A stretch of DNA of 57,146 bases from an uncultured Algibacter sp. (GCF_947495675.1 NZ_CANLZX010000023.1:1-57146), one strand, 5' to 3'. Counted from the stretch's first letter, positions 36,044 through 44,494 are shown. Notes: generated by a model from the sequence alone, not told the origin. A program made the numbers and translations.

Positions 36044-36601
36044 TTAAAAAATTAAAGGTAAAATAAAATTTGCCATAACTAAACCACCAACAAAAAAGCC
36101 TATAACAGCTATTAATGAGGGTTTTTGTAAACTACTTAAACCAGCAATGGCATGACCTGATGTGCAACCACCTGCATATCGTGTACCGAACCCAACCAAT
36201 AAGCCACCAACAATTAAAATAATTAATGCTTTAGGTGATGATAATACATTTAAGCTAAATATTTCATTAGGTACTAGTGTTGCGCCTGGATTTAGAAACC
36301 CCATATTTTGAAGTTCCTTAATTGTTGTTGGATTTAAATCTGTTGCATTATTATTTGATAGAAAATGAACGGCTATAAAACCACCAATTATAGCTCCCAA
36401 AACAACAATTAAATTCCAGATTTGATCTTTCCAATTAAATTTAAAAAAATCTGAAAATTTACCTGCCCCGGCTATTGTACACATGGTGCGAAGGTTTGAT
36501 GACATACCAAATGTTTTGCCAAAGTAGAGTAGGAGAGCCATAACAAAAGTAATTAATGGGCCTGAAACATACCAAGGCCAAGGGTTTAAAATATAGTCCA
36601 T
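36044..36601 (-). CDS. YeeE/YedE-family thiosulfate transporter, half 1
   Basis: 185 residues with about five transmembrane helices. The Cys motif G-T-R-Y-A-G-G-C-T-S-G-H (about 139-150) is the substrate-relay motif of YeeE (TsuA). It is the first gene of a four-gene sulfur unit: YeeE half 1, YeeE half 2, TauE, dioxygenase. A degenerate dyad (right half GTTAC, on the minus strand) lies 47 bp upstream at 36648-36661 with TAAATTAG 23 nt further on, weaker than the other sites. Confidence 0.9.
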   Translation of the reverse strand: MDYILNPWPWYVSGPLITFVMALLLYFGKTFGMSSNLRTMCTIAGAGKFSDFFKFNWKDQIWNLIVVLGAIIGGFIAVHFLSNNNATDLNPTTIKELQNMGFLNPGATLVPNEIFSLNVLSSPKALIILIVGGLLVGFGTRYAGGCTSGHAIAGLSSLQKPSLIAVIGFFVGGLVMANFILPLIF

Positions 36602-36776
36602 ATATGTTGTTTAATACTAATTTAAAATTGAAGTTTATTTTTTAAGAGTAACTTATTAAACTTTTAATGAGATATGTTAAAATCGATACTATAAGCTAAT
36701 TATAGAGACTTAGTTAGGATTTGAAACAAGTTTTATACATTAAGTATTTAGTTGAAAACCAGATCTTAATAGTAAT

Positions 36777-37421
36777 TTATAAAACAACTATTTTATTTCT
36801 GCCTAATTCAATTTTGTTTTCATTTTCTAGCTTTTTTAAGAGTCTAGATATTACAACTCGCGATGTGTTTAAGTCTTCGGCAATTTCTTGATGTTTGATT
36901 GATATGGTTTTAGACTCATCTACCATAGACATGTTTTTTAGATATTTATAAAGGCGTTCATCCATTTTCATAAATGCTAAACTATCAATAGCTTCAAGCA
37001 TTTCATCAAAACGTATTTGATAACTTTGTAAAATAAAATTCCTCCAACTTTCATTGTTATGAAACCACGTTTGCATGTTTTTAACAGGGATCATAACTAG
37101 AGTGGAGTCTTTTTCGGCAACAGCTCTAATTTTACTTTTTGAGGTGCCCAAACAACAGGTAAGTGACATAGTACATGTGTCTCCTGCTTCTAGAAAATAA
37201 ATGAGTAACTCGTTACCATCACTATCTTCTCTTATAATTTTAATATCACCAGTTAACAATAGCGGAATGAAATTTAATGTCTGATTGATATCAATTATAA
37301 TATCATCTTTTTTAAAATTTTTAAAAATTCCCTTTGTAGAAATTTCAGTAATTAAATCTTCATCTAAAGTATGCGCAAATTTTTGCTGTAATAAGTCATT
37401 ATCCATACCCAAAAATAACAA
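36777..37421 (-). CDS. Crp/Fnr-family transcriptional regulator
   Basis: 214 residues. The cyclic-nucleotide-type sensor domain (about 25-140) lacks the N-terminal Fnr iron-sulfur cysteines but carries Cys83, Cys89 and Cys90 in T-C-T-M-S-L-T-C-C-L. The C-terminal winged helix has recognition helix S-R-V-V-I-S-R-L-L-K-K (about 187-197). It keeps the two arginines of Crp but has Val where Crp has Glu181. M-D-N-D at residue 6 may be the true start, because a TATTTTTG sequence overlaps codons 1-5. It is the natural candidate for the regulator of the GTAAC-N4-GTTAC sites. It may be read from the RND operon upstream or from its own promoter. Confidence 0.88.
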   Translation of the reverse strand: MLFLGMDNDLLQQKFAHTLDEDLITEISTKGIFKNFKKDDIIIDINQTLNFIPLLLTGDIKIIREDSDGNELLIYFLEAGDTCTMSLTCCLGTSKSKIRAVAEKDSTLVMIPVKNMQTWFHNNESWRNFILQSYQIRFDEMLEAIDSLAFMKMDERLYKYLKNMSMVDESKTISIKHQEIAEDLNTSRVVISRLLKKLENENKIELGRNKIVVL

Positions 37422-37444
37422 TTTAATATTTAATTAAATGTTTG

Positions 37445-37465
37445 TTAAGTATAAATGATACTTAA
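37445..37465. promoter_or_regulatory. Palindrome upstream of the Crp/Fnr gene
   Basis: TTAAGTAT and ATACTTAA are a perfect 8-bp dyad with a 5-nt centre, 24 bp before the annotated start of the regulator gene. A related sequence (AAGTA-N6-TACTT) lies upstream of cydA at about 49917-49934. Possibly autoregulatory; not the same motif as the GTAAC sites. Confidence 0.4.
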
Positions 37466-37482
37466 TTTTATTGCAATATAAA

Positions 37483-37692
37483 TTAACAAGAAGAACAACT
37501 TTTACCTTCTTTCTTAACTCCTAGCTTTACTAAAATAGTTTCTAGTAAACACCACTTTGTAAAAGCAGACTGTATTAGGTTTACACCTATAAATACTGTA
37601 AACCACATCCAATTAGGGTTTACATAAACGGTTAATACAACGCTTAAAAGCACCATAAAACCAACAATAACTCTAAAATATGTATTTAACAT
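37483..37692 (-). CDS. DUF2892 (YgaP-type) membrane protein
   Basis: 69 residues, two transmembrane helices (about 5-22 and 28-45), F-T-K-W-C-L-L-E, and a terminal S-C-S-S-C pair. It is a second DUF2892 anchor in this island, here with cysteines exposed at the C terminus. It lies 17 bp after the small protein gene and 61 bp before the regulator gene. Confidence 0.82.
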   Translation of the reverse strand: MLNTYFRVIVGFMVLLSVVLTVYVNPNWMWFTVFIGVNLIQSAFTKWCLLETILVKLGVKKEGKSCSSC

Positions 37693-37709
37693 TTTATTTG
37701 AATTTAAAT

Positions 37710-38015
37710 TTATATAAATTTTTCAATAGGAACCACAATCGCTTTTAAAGGATTATTGGTTTCTAAATTTTTATTGAATTCTTTTATTAAGTTGAATAAG
37801 GCATCAATGTTTTCTTCACTAGCAAACGAAAAGAATAAGCGCGATTCATTACCAAGTTTTTCACCAGGAAACCAACTTGAAGCCATTAATAATGATGAGC
37901 TGTTTTTATAACCATCAATATCCGAGCTACTTAAATTTTCGATATTAGCGTTTTTGAATAATTTTAAAACTTCTTTTTGAAATTCTTCTACTGCTGTAAC
38001 TATGACTAATTTCAT
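37710..38015 (-). CDS. Small PII/DUF3240-like protein of the RND operon
   Basis: 101 residues, cytoplasmic. A beta-alpha-beta layout (K-L-V-I-V-T-A-V-E at the start, K-A-I-V-V-P-I-E-K at the end) resembles PII-like/DUF3240 proteins that accompany metal-efflux RND genes. I cannot confirm the family. It is 43 bp downstream of the RND pump gene and 17 bp before DUF2892, so part of that operon. Confidence 0.65.
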   Translation of the reverse strand: MKLVIVTAVEEFQKEVLKLFKNANIENLSSSDIDGYKNSSSLLMASSWFPGEKLGNESRLFFSFASEENIDALFNLIKEFNKNLETNNPLKAIVVPIEKFI

Positions 38016-38058
38016 GAATTAACTTTTTAATTTGTCGTTTTTAACTTAATTAAGAATT

Positions 38059-41000
38059 TTATTTATAATTCTTTTTTTCTATCATATAATAAACTAATGG
38101 TACCACTAATAGGGTAAGCACAGTTGATACAATTGTACCACCCATTAAAGAGATAGCTAAACCTTGAAATATTGGATCAAAAAGTATTACGAATGCACCA
38201 ATAACAACGGTTCCTGCTGTTAGTAAAATGGGTGTTGTTCTTACTGCTCCGGCTTCAATAGCTGCTTGTTTAAGCGGCACACCTTCGGCAGTTCTTAAGT
38301 TTATAAAGTCAATAAGTAAAACGGAGTTTCTAACCATAATTCCAGCTAGAGCAATCATACCAATAAATGATGTTGCCGTAAAAAAAGCGCCCATAATCCA
38401 ATGCCCTAGAATAATTCCTATTAACGATAAAGGGATTGCAACCATCATTACGATTGGTGCTTTAAAGTTTTGAAACCACCCAACAATTAAAATATATATT
38501 AAAATGATTGCTCCTAAAAAGGCGATACCTAAATCTCTAAAAACCTCTAAAGTAATTTGCCATTCTCCATCCCATTTAACCGTATAATCATCTTCAAAAT
38601 CTGGTTGGCCTAAATACATTTCGTTAATTTGATAGCCTGTTGGTAAAGGAATTTCTTTTAGTTTCTCTTCCATACCTAAAATTGCATATGCAGGGCTTTC
38701 TAATTCTCCAGCCATATCTGCCATTACATAAACTACACGTTTTTGGTTTTTACGATAAATGCTTTTTGCAGCCGTTGTTTCTGTAATGTTTACTAAGTCT
38801 GCAATTGGCACCATATTGCCATGTTTCGATTTAACTTTTAATTGAGAAATATCAGAAATTGTAGATTTTTCCTTTTCATCTAAAGCTAATACTAAACCAA
38901 TTTGATTAACGGCATCTTCATTATATAAATTAGTAATTGCTCTGTTAGACAATGCCATATTCATTGTGTAGGCAATTTGCTTTGGTGCTACTCCATATAA
39001 CATGGACTTTTCTTTGTTAATTTCAAATTTATATTCCGTTTGGTCTGCTTCTACCATCCAATCAATATCAACAACATCATCTGTGTTTTTAAGGATATTT
39101 TGAATGTTATTAGCAATCTCTATTTGCTTATCATAATCTGGCCCATAAACTTCGGCTACAATTGTAGATAATACAGGTGGTCCTGGTGGTACTTCAACTA
39201 ACTTTACATTAGCATTGTACTTAGCGGCAATTTTTTGAATATCTGGTCGTAATAATTTAGCAATATCATGACTTTGTGCAGAGCGTTCTTCTTTGTCCAA
39301 TAAATTTACTTGAATATCTGCCATATTACTTCCACCACGTAAATCGTAATGACGTACCAAACCGTTAAATGTTATTGGTGCAGATGTACCTATGTAGTTT
39401 TGGTAATTAACCACTTCTGGTCTAGTTGATAAATACTGAGCTATTTCTTGGGCTACAACGCCTGTTCTCTCAAGTGTTGTGCCTTCAGGCATGTCTATTA
39501 CAACCTGAAACTCGTTTTTATTATCAAAAGGCAACATTTTTACAGCAACCGATTTTGTGAAAAACAGGACCATGGTTCCCATTAGTAACAAAAATGTTCC
39601 ACCTAAAAACAACCAACGTTTCCCTTTGCTTTCTAATAAAGGGCGCTCAAACTTATTGTAAACTCTATAAATAAGGGTGTCTTCAACTGCTTTTTCTGGT
39701 GTTTCTTCTGCTCCTTTTTTATCTTTTTCTTTTAAGAAAATATAGCCTAAATATGGTGTAATTGTTAAGGCTACAAATAACGAAAGAATCATGGCAATAG
39801 ATGCTCCAATAGGCATTGGTGCCATATATGGGCCCATTAATCCAGATACAAAAGCCATTGGTAACACCGAAGCAATAACTGTAAAAGTGGCTAAAATGGT
39901 TGGGTTTCCAACTTCATTTATGGCATATAATGCAGCTTGTTTAAAAGGCAATCGTTTCATTTTAAAATGCCTATGCATGTTTTCGGCAATAATTATGGAG
40001 TCGTCTACTACAATTCCTGTTACAAACACTAAAGCAAAAAGTGTTATTCTGTTTAATGTATAATCTAGCATGTAATAACTTAAAAGCGTTAATGCAAACG
40101 TAATTGGAACCGATAAAAACACTACCAATCCACCACGCCAGCCCATAGCCAGCATAACAACAATAGTTACGGCAATTATAGAGCCTATAAGGTGTAGTAG
40201 TAATTCTGATACTTTATGAGACGCCGTTTCGCCGTAGTTTCTAGTAATCTCCACATGTACATCATCAGGAATTAAAGTGGTTCGTAAATGGTCTACTTTT
40301 TCAATAATTACTTCTGAAATTTTCATAGCATCGGCACCTTTTCGTTTAGCAACAGATATCGTTACTGCTGGATATTCCGATTTGTAATCTGTAGCCTTTT
40401 CGCTTCCTTTACCAAAACCTAAGCTCACATAGTTTTGAGGAACCTCTGGGCCATCAATAATAGTAGCAACTTGTTTTAAATATATGGGTTGATTTTGTTG
40501 CACACCAACCACTAAGTTTTCAACATCTGTTAACGATGTTAAAAAGCTCCCTGTATTTACCAAAAATTCGGTATCATTCTTATCAAAGCTTCCAGAATTC
40601 AATTGGCTGTTATTTGCTTTAATCATTTCAGAAACCATTAAGAAATCCAATCCGCTGGCAGCCAATTTGTCTTTATCTAAAACGACACGCAATTGGCGAT
40701 TTCTACCACCAATTTTGTGTGTCATAGCTACATCATTTATTTTTTTAATTTCACTCTCTAACTCTTGTGCCATTTGACTTAATTGGTAATCGTCGTAGTT
40801 TTTACTCCACAACGTTAAGCCTAGCATGGGTACATCATCAATAGCACGTGTTTTTACTAACGGAAACGTAACACCAGCAGGCATTTGGTCCATGTGTTTG
40901 TTAATTTCGTTGTATAATTTTACGAAACTACGTTCAATGTCTTCGCCAACATAAAACTGAACAATCACCATGCCTTGCTCTTTCATAGATGTAGAATACA

Positions 41001-41253
41001 CATACTCCACACCTTTAATATTTGAAATGAGTTGCTCTAAAGGTTTAATAACTCGCGACTCTACCTCGGTTGGGCTAGCACCAGGATAACCCACAAAAAT
41101 ATCTGCCATAGGCACATCAATTTGTGGCTCTTCTTCACGCGGAATTAAAAACGAACTGTATACACCAACTACCATAAATACAATCATTAACAAAACTGTT
41201 AGCTTAGATTGCATAAAGATTTTGGCAATTTTACCTGCGATTCCTTCTTTCAT
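38059..41253 (-). CDS. RND efflux pump, inner-membrane permease
   Basis: 1064 residues, full length for AcrB/CusA-class pumps, with 12 transmembrane helices and two large periplasmic loops. TM4 carries the proton-relay pair in G-I-V-V-D-D-S-I-I-I-A-E-N. The N terminus (S-K-L-T-V-L-L-M-I-V-F-M) and the F-V-G-Y-P-G-A-S-P-T-E-V-E motif are typical. The substrate is not readable; the small PII-like neighbour favours metal or small-molecule efflux. It is the third gene of a tolC-adaptor-pump operon, separated from the adaptor by 109 bp that hold a dispersed element. Confidence 0.93.
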   Translation of the reverse strand: MKEGIAGKIAKIFMQSKLTVLLMIVFMVVGVYSSFLIPREEEPQIDVPMADIFVGYPGASPTEVESRVIKPLEQLISNIKGVEYVYSTSMKEQGMVIVQFYVGEDIERSFVKLYNEINKHMDQMPAGVTFPLVKTRAIDDVPMLGLTLWSKNYDDYQLSQMAQELESEIKKINDVAMTHKIGGRNRQLRVVLDKDKLAASGLDFLMVSEMIKANNSQLNSGSFDKNDTEFLVNTGSFLTSLTDVENLVVGVQQNQPIYLKQVATIIDGPEVPQNYVSLGFGKGSEKATDYKSEYPAVTISVAKRKGADAMKISEVIIEKVDHLRTTLIPDDVHVEITRNYGETASHKVSELLLHLIGSIIAVTIVVMLAMGWRGGLVVFLSVPITFALTLLSYYMLDYTLNRITLFALVFVTGIVVDDSIIIAENMHRHFKMKRLPFKQAALYAINEVGNPTILATFTVIASVLPMAFVSGLMGPYMAPMPIGASIAMILSLFVALTITPYLGYIFLKEKDKKGAEETPEKAVEDTLIYRVYNKFERPLLESKGKRWLFLGGTFLLLMGTMVLFFTKSVAVKMLPFDNKNEFQVVIDMPEGTTLERTGVVAQEIAQYLSTRPEVVNYQNYIGTSAPITFNGLVRHYDLRGGSNMADIQVNLLDKEERSAQSHDIAKLLRPDIQKIAAKYNANVKLVEVPPGPPVLSTIVAEVYGPDYDKQIEIANNIQNILKNTDDVVDIDWMVEADQTEYKFEINKEKSMLYGVAPKQIAYTMNMALSNRAITNLYNEDAVNQIGLVLALDEKEKSTISDISQLKVKSKHGNMVPIADLVNITETTAAKSIYRKNQKRVVYVMADMAGELESPAYAILGMEEKLKEIPLPTGYQINEMYLGQPDFEDDYTVKWDGEWQITLEVFRDLGIAFLGAIILIYILIVGWFQNFKAPIVMMVAIPLSLIGIILGHWIMGAFFTATSFIGMIALAGIMVRNSVLLIDFINLRTAEGVPLKQAAIEAGAVRTTPILLTAGTVVIGAFVILFDPIFQGLAISLMGGTIVSTVLTLLVVPLVYYMIEKKNYK

Positions 41254-41268
41254 TATTTTTTAATTTTT

Positions 41269-41354
41269 GGGCGTTTTAACAGGCTATTCATTACAATCTT
41301 TTTTTGCCATATATGGCAGCAAAAAAAGGATTTCCATTACTATCCTTAACGCGA
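41269..41354 (-). repeat. Dispersed intergenic element, copy 4 (inside an operon)
   Basis: On the minus strand it reads CGCGTTAAGGATAGTAATGG, an ATCCTTTTTTTGC hairpin closed around TGCCATATATGGCA, then TTGTAATGAATAGCCTG and AAAACGCCC. It shares TTGTAATG and the GCGTTA/ACGCC ends with copy 3. It lies between the adaptor and pump genes. Confidence 0.65.
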
Positions 41355-41362
41355 CTTTTTAG

Positions 41363-42439
41363 TTATTGAATTGAAATTTTAGCACCATTAAATAATTTTC
41401 CTTCAGCTGAAACTATGTAGGCCTCATCTGCATTTAGCCCAGACAATACTTCAACTTGATTTTCAAAAACTTTGCCTAAACGTATCCAACGTAATAGTGC
41501 TGTATTACTTTGGCTTACGGTATATATTCCAGATAATTGCCCATTAGTTACAATAGCATCAGTAGGAATTAAAATCATGGATGTTGTTGCTTTTCTTTCT
41601 ATTGGAAATTGAACTGTAGCAAACATGCCAGATAAAATGTTGGTGTCTGTTTTATTTAAATTTATTTTAGCTAAATATTGTCCACCAGTATTTTTTGCAG
41701 ATGTACTTACTTCTGTAACTTTCCCTTTAAGGGTTTTATTGATTGATTTTACCAATACATTAACTGTAGTTCCTTTTTTAATAGTAGAAATTTCAGTTTC
41801 GGGTACCATAGCTATTACCTCAAAATGTCCTGGTGTTTCTATACTTATTAAAGGCATTCCTGGATTTGCCATATCACCAATTTTTACATTTTTACTGGTA
41901 ATAGTACCGTTAAAAGGAGCAGTAATATTACTGTAAGTAAATTGAGCATTAATTTCGTTTTTCATTTGTTTAGCAGCTTCCAAACGTGCTTTAGCCATTT
42001 CAAAGTTGGCAGTCATATCGTCCATTTCTTTTTGTGATGCACTATTATCTGCAAATAAATTTTTAAAACGATTGTAATCTTTTTTTGCACTATTAAAAGC
42101 AGCTGTAGCCTCTGTGATTCCAGCATTTATTTGTGCTTTTTTTGCTTGTAAATCTGTATTGTTAATAGAAACTAATAATTGTCCTTTACGTACTTTGTCT
42201 CCAACATTTACATGTACGTTATTAACATATCCCATCATTCTGGTACTTAAGTCGGCACTATTAGTAGCTTGTATTTTTCCGCTAACAGATAAAAATGGAT
42301 TATTACCATTAGCTTCAACTTGGTTTACTTTTACAGTAATTGCTGGTACATTATCTTCAATTGACTTTTTGCTATCACCACCACAACTAGCCAATAATAA
42401 AGCAACTGTTACAGTTAGTATTGTATATATATTTTTCAT
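41363..42439 (-). CDS. RND efflux periplasmic adaptor (membrane fusion protein)
   Basis: 358 residues. The signal peptide ends L-L-A-S-C (lipobox, Cys19). The order is barrel-sandwich strand (G-Y-V-N-N-V-H-V-N-V-G-D-K-V-R-K-G-Q), coiled-coil hairpin (about 95-165), second lipoyl half (N-I-T-A-P-F-N-G-T-I-T-S-K-N-V-K-I-G-D) and beta-barrel. It bridges the pump and TolC. It lies 8 bp after the tolC gene. Confidence 0.93.
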   Translation of the reverse strand: MKNIYTILTVTVALLLASCGGDSKKSIEDNVPAITVKVNQVEANGNNPFLSVSGKIQATNSADLSTRMMGYVNNVHVNVGDKVRKGQLLVSINNTDLQAKKAQINAGITEATAAFNSAKKDYNRFKNLFADNSASQKEMDDMTANFEMAKARLEAAKQMKNEINAQFTYSNITAPFNGTITSKNVKIGDMANPGMPLISIETPGHFEVIAMVPETEISTIKKGTTVNVLVKSINKTLKGKVTEVSTSAKNTGGQYLAKINLNKTDTNILSGMFATVQFPIERKATTSMILIPTDAIVTNGQLSGIYTVSQSNTALLRWIRLGKVFENQVEVLSGLNADEAYIVSAEGKLFNGAKISIQ

Positions 42440-42447
42440 CTTAAAAA

Positions 42448-43761
42448 TTATTCTTTAGTTAAAAATTGTAAATATGCTTGTGTATAATTGTATTCAAAAA
42501 TGGTTTGATAATATTCTAATTCCTTTTGTGCATATTGAGTTTCGGCAATAAGTAAATCGGAAGTTTTTTCAAGTCCTTCTTTAAATCTATTTGTTCGTAT
42601 TCTTAAAGATTCTTCAGATTGTTGCAAAGCCAAAGAGGTAAGTTTTAATTTGTTTTCAGCATCTAAAAATGCACGTTTAGCTTTGTTTAATTCTAAGCGA
42701 CTTTGCGATACATATTGTTTGTATTCAAGTTTAGATTTTTCGAATTCTGCTTTACTTTTTTGTGCCTTTCCAAAACGTTTTGAGCCTTGAAAAAGATCCC
42801 AACTTAATTGAGCTCCAAATAAATAGCCATTGGCATCAGTTTTAAAAATTTGATCGTCGTATAACTCATAGCTGCCAAAGGCATTCAGTCTTGGTAAAAA
42901 CGCCATTTTATCTGCTTTATTCATAGCTTCATAAGCGTTTGATGCTAATTGCATTGCTTTAATATCCGAACGGTTTTCAGATACCTTTTTATCTTCCAAA
43001 GAGATTGTTGTTACTGTTAATTCATCGGTTGGTGTGTAAACCACAAAACTGTCATCATTCATTAAAAAAGATAAATAATTTGAAGCGTTTTGCACGTTAC
43101 TTTTTGCCATTTGTAATTGGTTTTGTACTTCTGTAACGCGTACTTCTACATTCAACAAATCGGCACGTTGTAAATAGCCTTGTTTAAAACTATTGTCGGC
43201 TAATTTTTTGTTAGCAATGGCAGCTTCCAAAGCCTTGTCTAATACATAAACAGCTTTATAGGATAGTTGTAATTGCATATAGGCTTTATCAACTTCAAAC
43301 ACTAAATAGTCTTGAGTTCGCTCCGTTTTTAAAGACATGGCTTCCATTTTAGATTTTGCTGCTTTTCTTTGAAACATACCATCTAGATTTATTAATGGTT
43401 GCTGGATTTCAAGTTTTGTTGCAAAGTTTTCAATTTGGGAAGGATCGTTTAACAAAACTGGATTAAAATCGTTTTGCGTTAAAATTTCTTGATTTAATTT
43501 AGAGCCAAAAGCCATAAGCGGATTTGTAGTTGCCATAGCAGTATGGCTTGCTGTTATATTTGGTAAAAACACAGCATTAGTTTGTCTGAAATCTGCTCTA
43601 GCTTGTTTAAATTCCTGTTCTGAAATCTTTAGGCTTTGATTGTTTTCAGAAACTCTACTCAAAACTTCAGATTTTGAAATTGGTTTGAGTTCTTGGGCCT
43701 GAAGTATTGATACAAAGCTTAGTAAAAAACTAAATATTAGGATACGTTTATTTTTTTTCAT
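42448..43761 (-). CDS. TolC-family outer membrane efflux channel
   Basis: 437 residues, signal peptide (about 1-22, ending L-Q-A-Q). Two structural repeats with long helical segments rich in Ala, Gln, Lys and Leu (about 150-215 and 325-400) fit an outer-membrane efflux protein. It is the first gene of the efflux operon. Its promoter, with a GTAAC-N4-GTTAC dyad, is inside the 3' end of the DUF4405 gene. Confidence 0.92.
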   Translation of the reverse strand: MKKNKRILIFSFLLSFVSILQAQELKPISKSEVLSRVSENNQSLKISEQEFKQARADFRQTNAVFLPNITASHTAMATTNPLMAFGSKLNQEILTQNDFNPVLLNDPSQIENFATKLEIQQPLINLDGMFQRKAAKSKMEAMSLKTERTQDYLVFEVDKAYMQLQLSYKAVYVLDKALEAAIANKKLADNSFKQGYLQRADLLNVEVRVTEVQNQLQMAKSNVQNASNYLSFLMNDDSFVVYTPTDELTVTTISLEDKKVSENRSDIKAMQLASNAYEAMNKADKMAFLPRLNAFGSYELYDDQIFKTDANGYLFGAQLSWDLFQGSKRFGKAQKSKAEFEKSKLEYKQYVSQSRLELNKAKRAFLDAENKLKLTSLALQQSEESLRIRTNRFKEGLEKTSDLLIAETQYAQKELEYYQTIFEYNYTQAYLQFLTKE

Positions 43762-43780
43762 TATTTGTTTATTTCTGTTG

Positions 43781-43824
43781 CGAAATTACTTGTATTGTTG
43801 GTGTAAGTTTGTAACTAATGTTAC
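43781..43824 (-). promoter_or_regulatory. Crp/Fnr-type site and promoter of the tolC-RND operon
   Basis: Dyad GTAACTAATGTTAC at 43811-43824, 22 nt, then TAATTTCG (minus strand, 43781-43788). It overlaps the last 13 codons of the DUF4405 gene; the start of tolC is 20 bp further. Confidence 0.7.
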
Positions 43825-44244
43825 TCGCCGTCCGTTACCTTTTTTAATAGTTTCAACTTCTGGTTGTACAAAAAATGGAATTAAAATCATTAGAAGACAA
43901 AGGATTATAAAAATCAATGCCACTATTTTTTTTGTAATAGGCTCTTTAATTATTTTTTTATAAACATTTACTATAACCTTCCAATGAAAAACAATGTGCG
44001 CTATTAATAAACCTATAAGAACAAACCCTAAAATAAGATGAATCATGCCCCATTGGTGTCTATCTAAACCTAATAAATAGAGCTCTACTTTATGTCCGTA
44101 AACATCCCAACGTTCTTGCCCAGATATTAACGTGTATTTTATTAAAAATCCAGTTCCTATAATAACAGACATACATAATGTCATTATAGTGTTTAAAGTA
44201 AAATTTAAGATGGGTTTTCGAATTCCTTTTATAGATCTAATCAT
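43786..44244 (-). CDS. DUF4405 / cytochrome b561-like membrane protein
   Basis: 152 residues with four predicted transmembrane helices. His residues lie inside them (W-G-M-I-H-L-I-L-G-F-V and A-H-I-V-F-H-W-K), the usual haem-b ligand pattern of DUF4405. A quinone-linked or ferric-reductase-like electron carrier is inferred. It has its own regulated promoter at 44265-44308 and overlaps the promoter of tolC. Confidence 0.82.
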   Translation of the reverse strand: MIRSIKGIRKPILNFTLNTIMTLCMSVIIGTGFLIKYTLISGQERWDVYGHKVELYLLGLDRHQWGMIHLILGFVLIGLLIAHIVFHWKVIVNVYKKIIKEPITKKIVALIFIILCLLMILIPFFVQPEVETIKKGNGRRVTLVTNLHQQYK

Positions 44245-44264
44245 TGTGACTTATAATTTACAAC

Positions 44265-44308
44265 CAAATGTATTAGAGAAGCCTAATTGTTACAATGATA
44301 TCCATCAG
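44265..44308 (-). promoter_or_regulatory. Crp/Fnr-type site and promoter of the DUF4405 gene
   Basis: Dyad CTGATGGATATCAT (minus strand, 44295-44308), exactly 22 nt, then TACATTTG (44265-44272), a perfect -7 element 20 bp before the start codon. Confidence 0.7.
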
Positions 44309-44340
44309 ACAGATTAATATAAAAGTTAAGTGTTTTGTAT

Positions 44341-44371
44341 AAAAAAAGCACTCTAGTAATTGAGTGCTTTT
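44341..44371. terminator. Strong bidirectional terminator
   Basis: AAAAGCACTC/GAGTGCTTTT stem of 10 bp with U-runs on both strands. On the minus strand it ends the candidate small RNA and blocks read-through into DUF4405. Confidence 0.85.
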
Positions 44372-44444
44372 ATTTGATATTAATTTTAAAAATAAAATTT
44401 AATCCCTTAGATTAATAATGAAACCAAGTAACTTGAATTTTTTA
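44341..44444 (-). ncRNA. Candidate regulated small RNA (about 104 nt)
   Basis: On the minus strand a -7-like TATTTTTA (44450-44457) lies 23 nt after the dyad GTAACGTTTGTCAC (44481-44494). A perfect terminator stands about 100 nt downstream, and no ATG-started frame lies between. The next gene, DUF4405, has its own promoter after the terminator. A short non-coding transcript is inferred. The alternative is that the hairpin is just the distant terminator of the DUF2202 gene. Confidence 0.4.
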
Positions 44445-44449
44445 GAAGA

Positions 44450-44494
44450 TAAAAATACTAGAATTTTCTATTTTTATGATGTGACAAACGTTAC
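44450..44494 (-). promoter_or_regulatory. Crp/Fnr-type site before the candidate small RNA
   Basis: GTGACAAACGTTAC at 44481-44494 (plus-strand reading) with TATTTTTA 23 nt away on the minus strand, one base off the spacing of the other sites. Confidence 0.5.

Noticed and set aside
36648..36661. Possible eleventh regulon site before the YeeE/YedE genes
   Set aside because: Only one half-site (GTTAC) is good. The spacing to the nearest -7-like sequence is 23 nt, and that element (TAAATTAG) is poor. Kept out of the count of ten.
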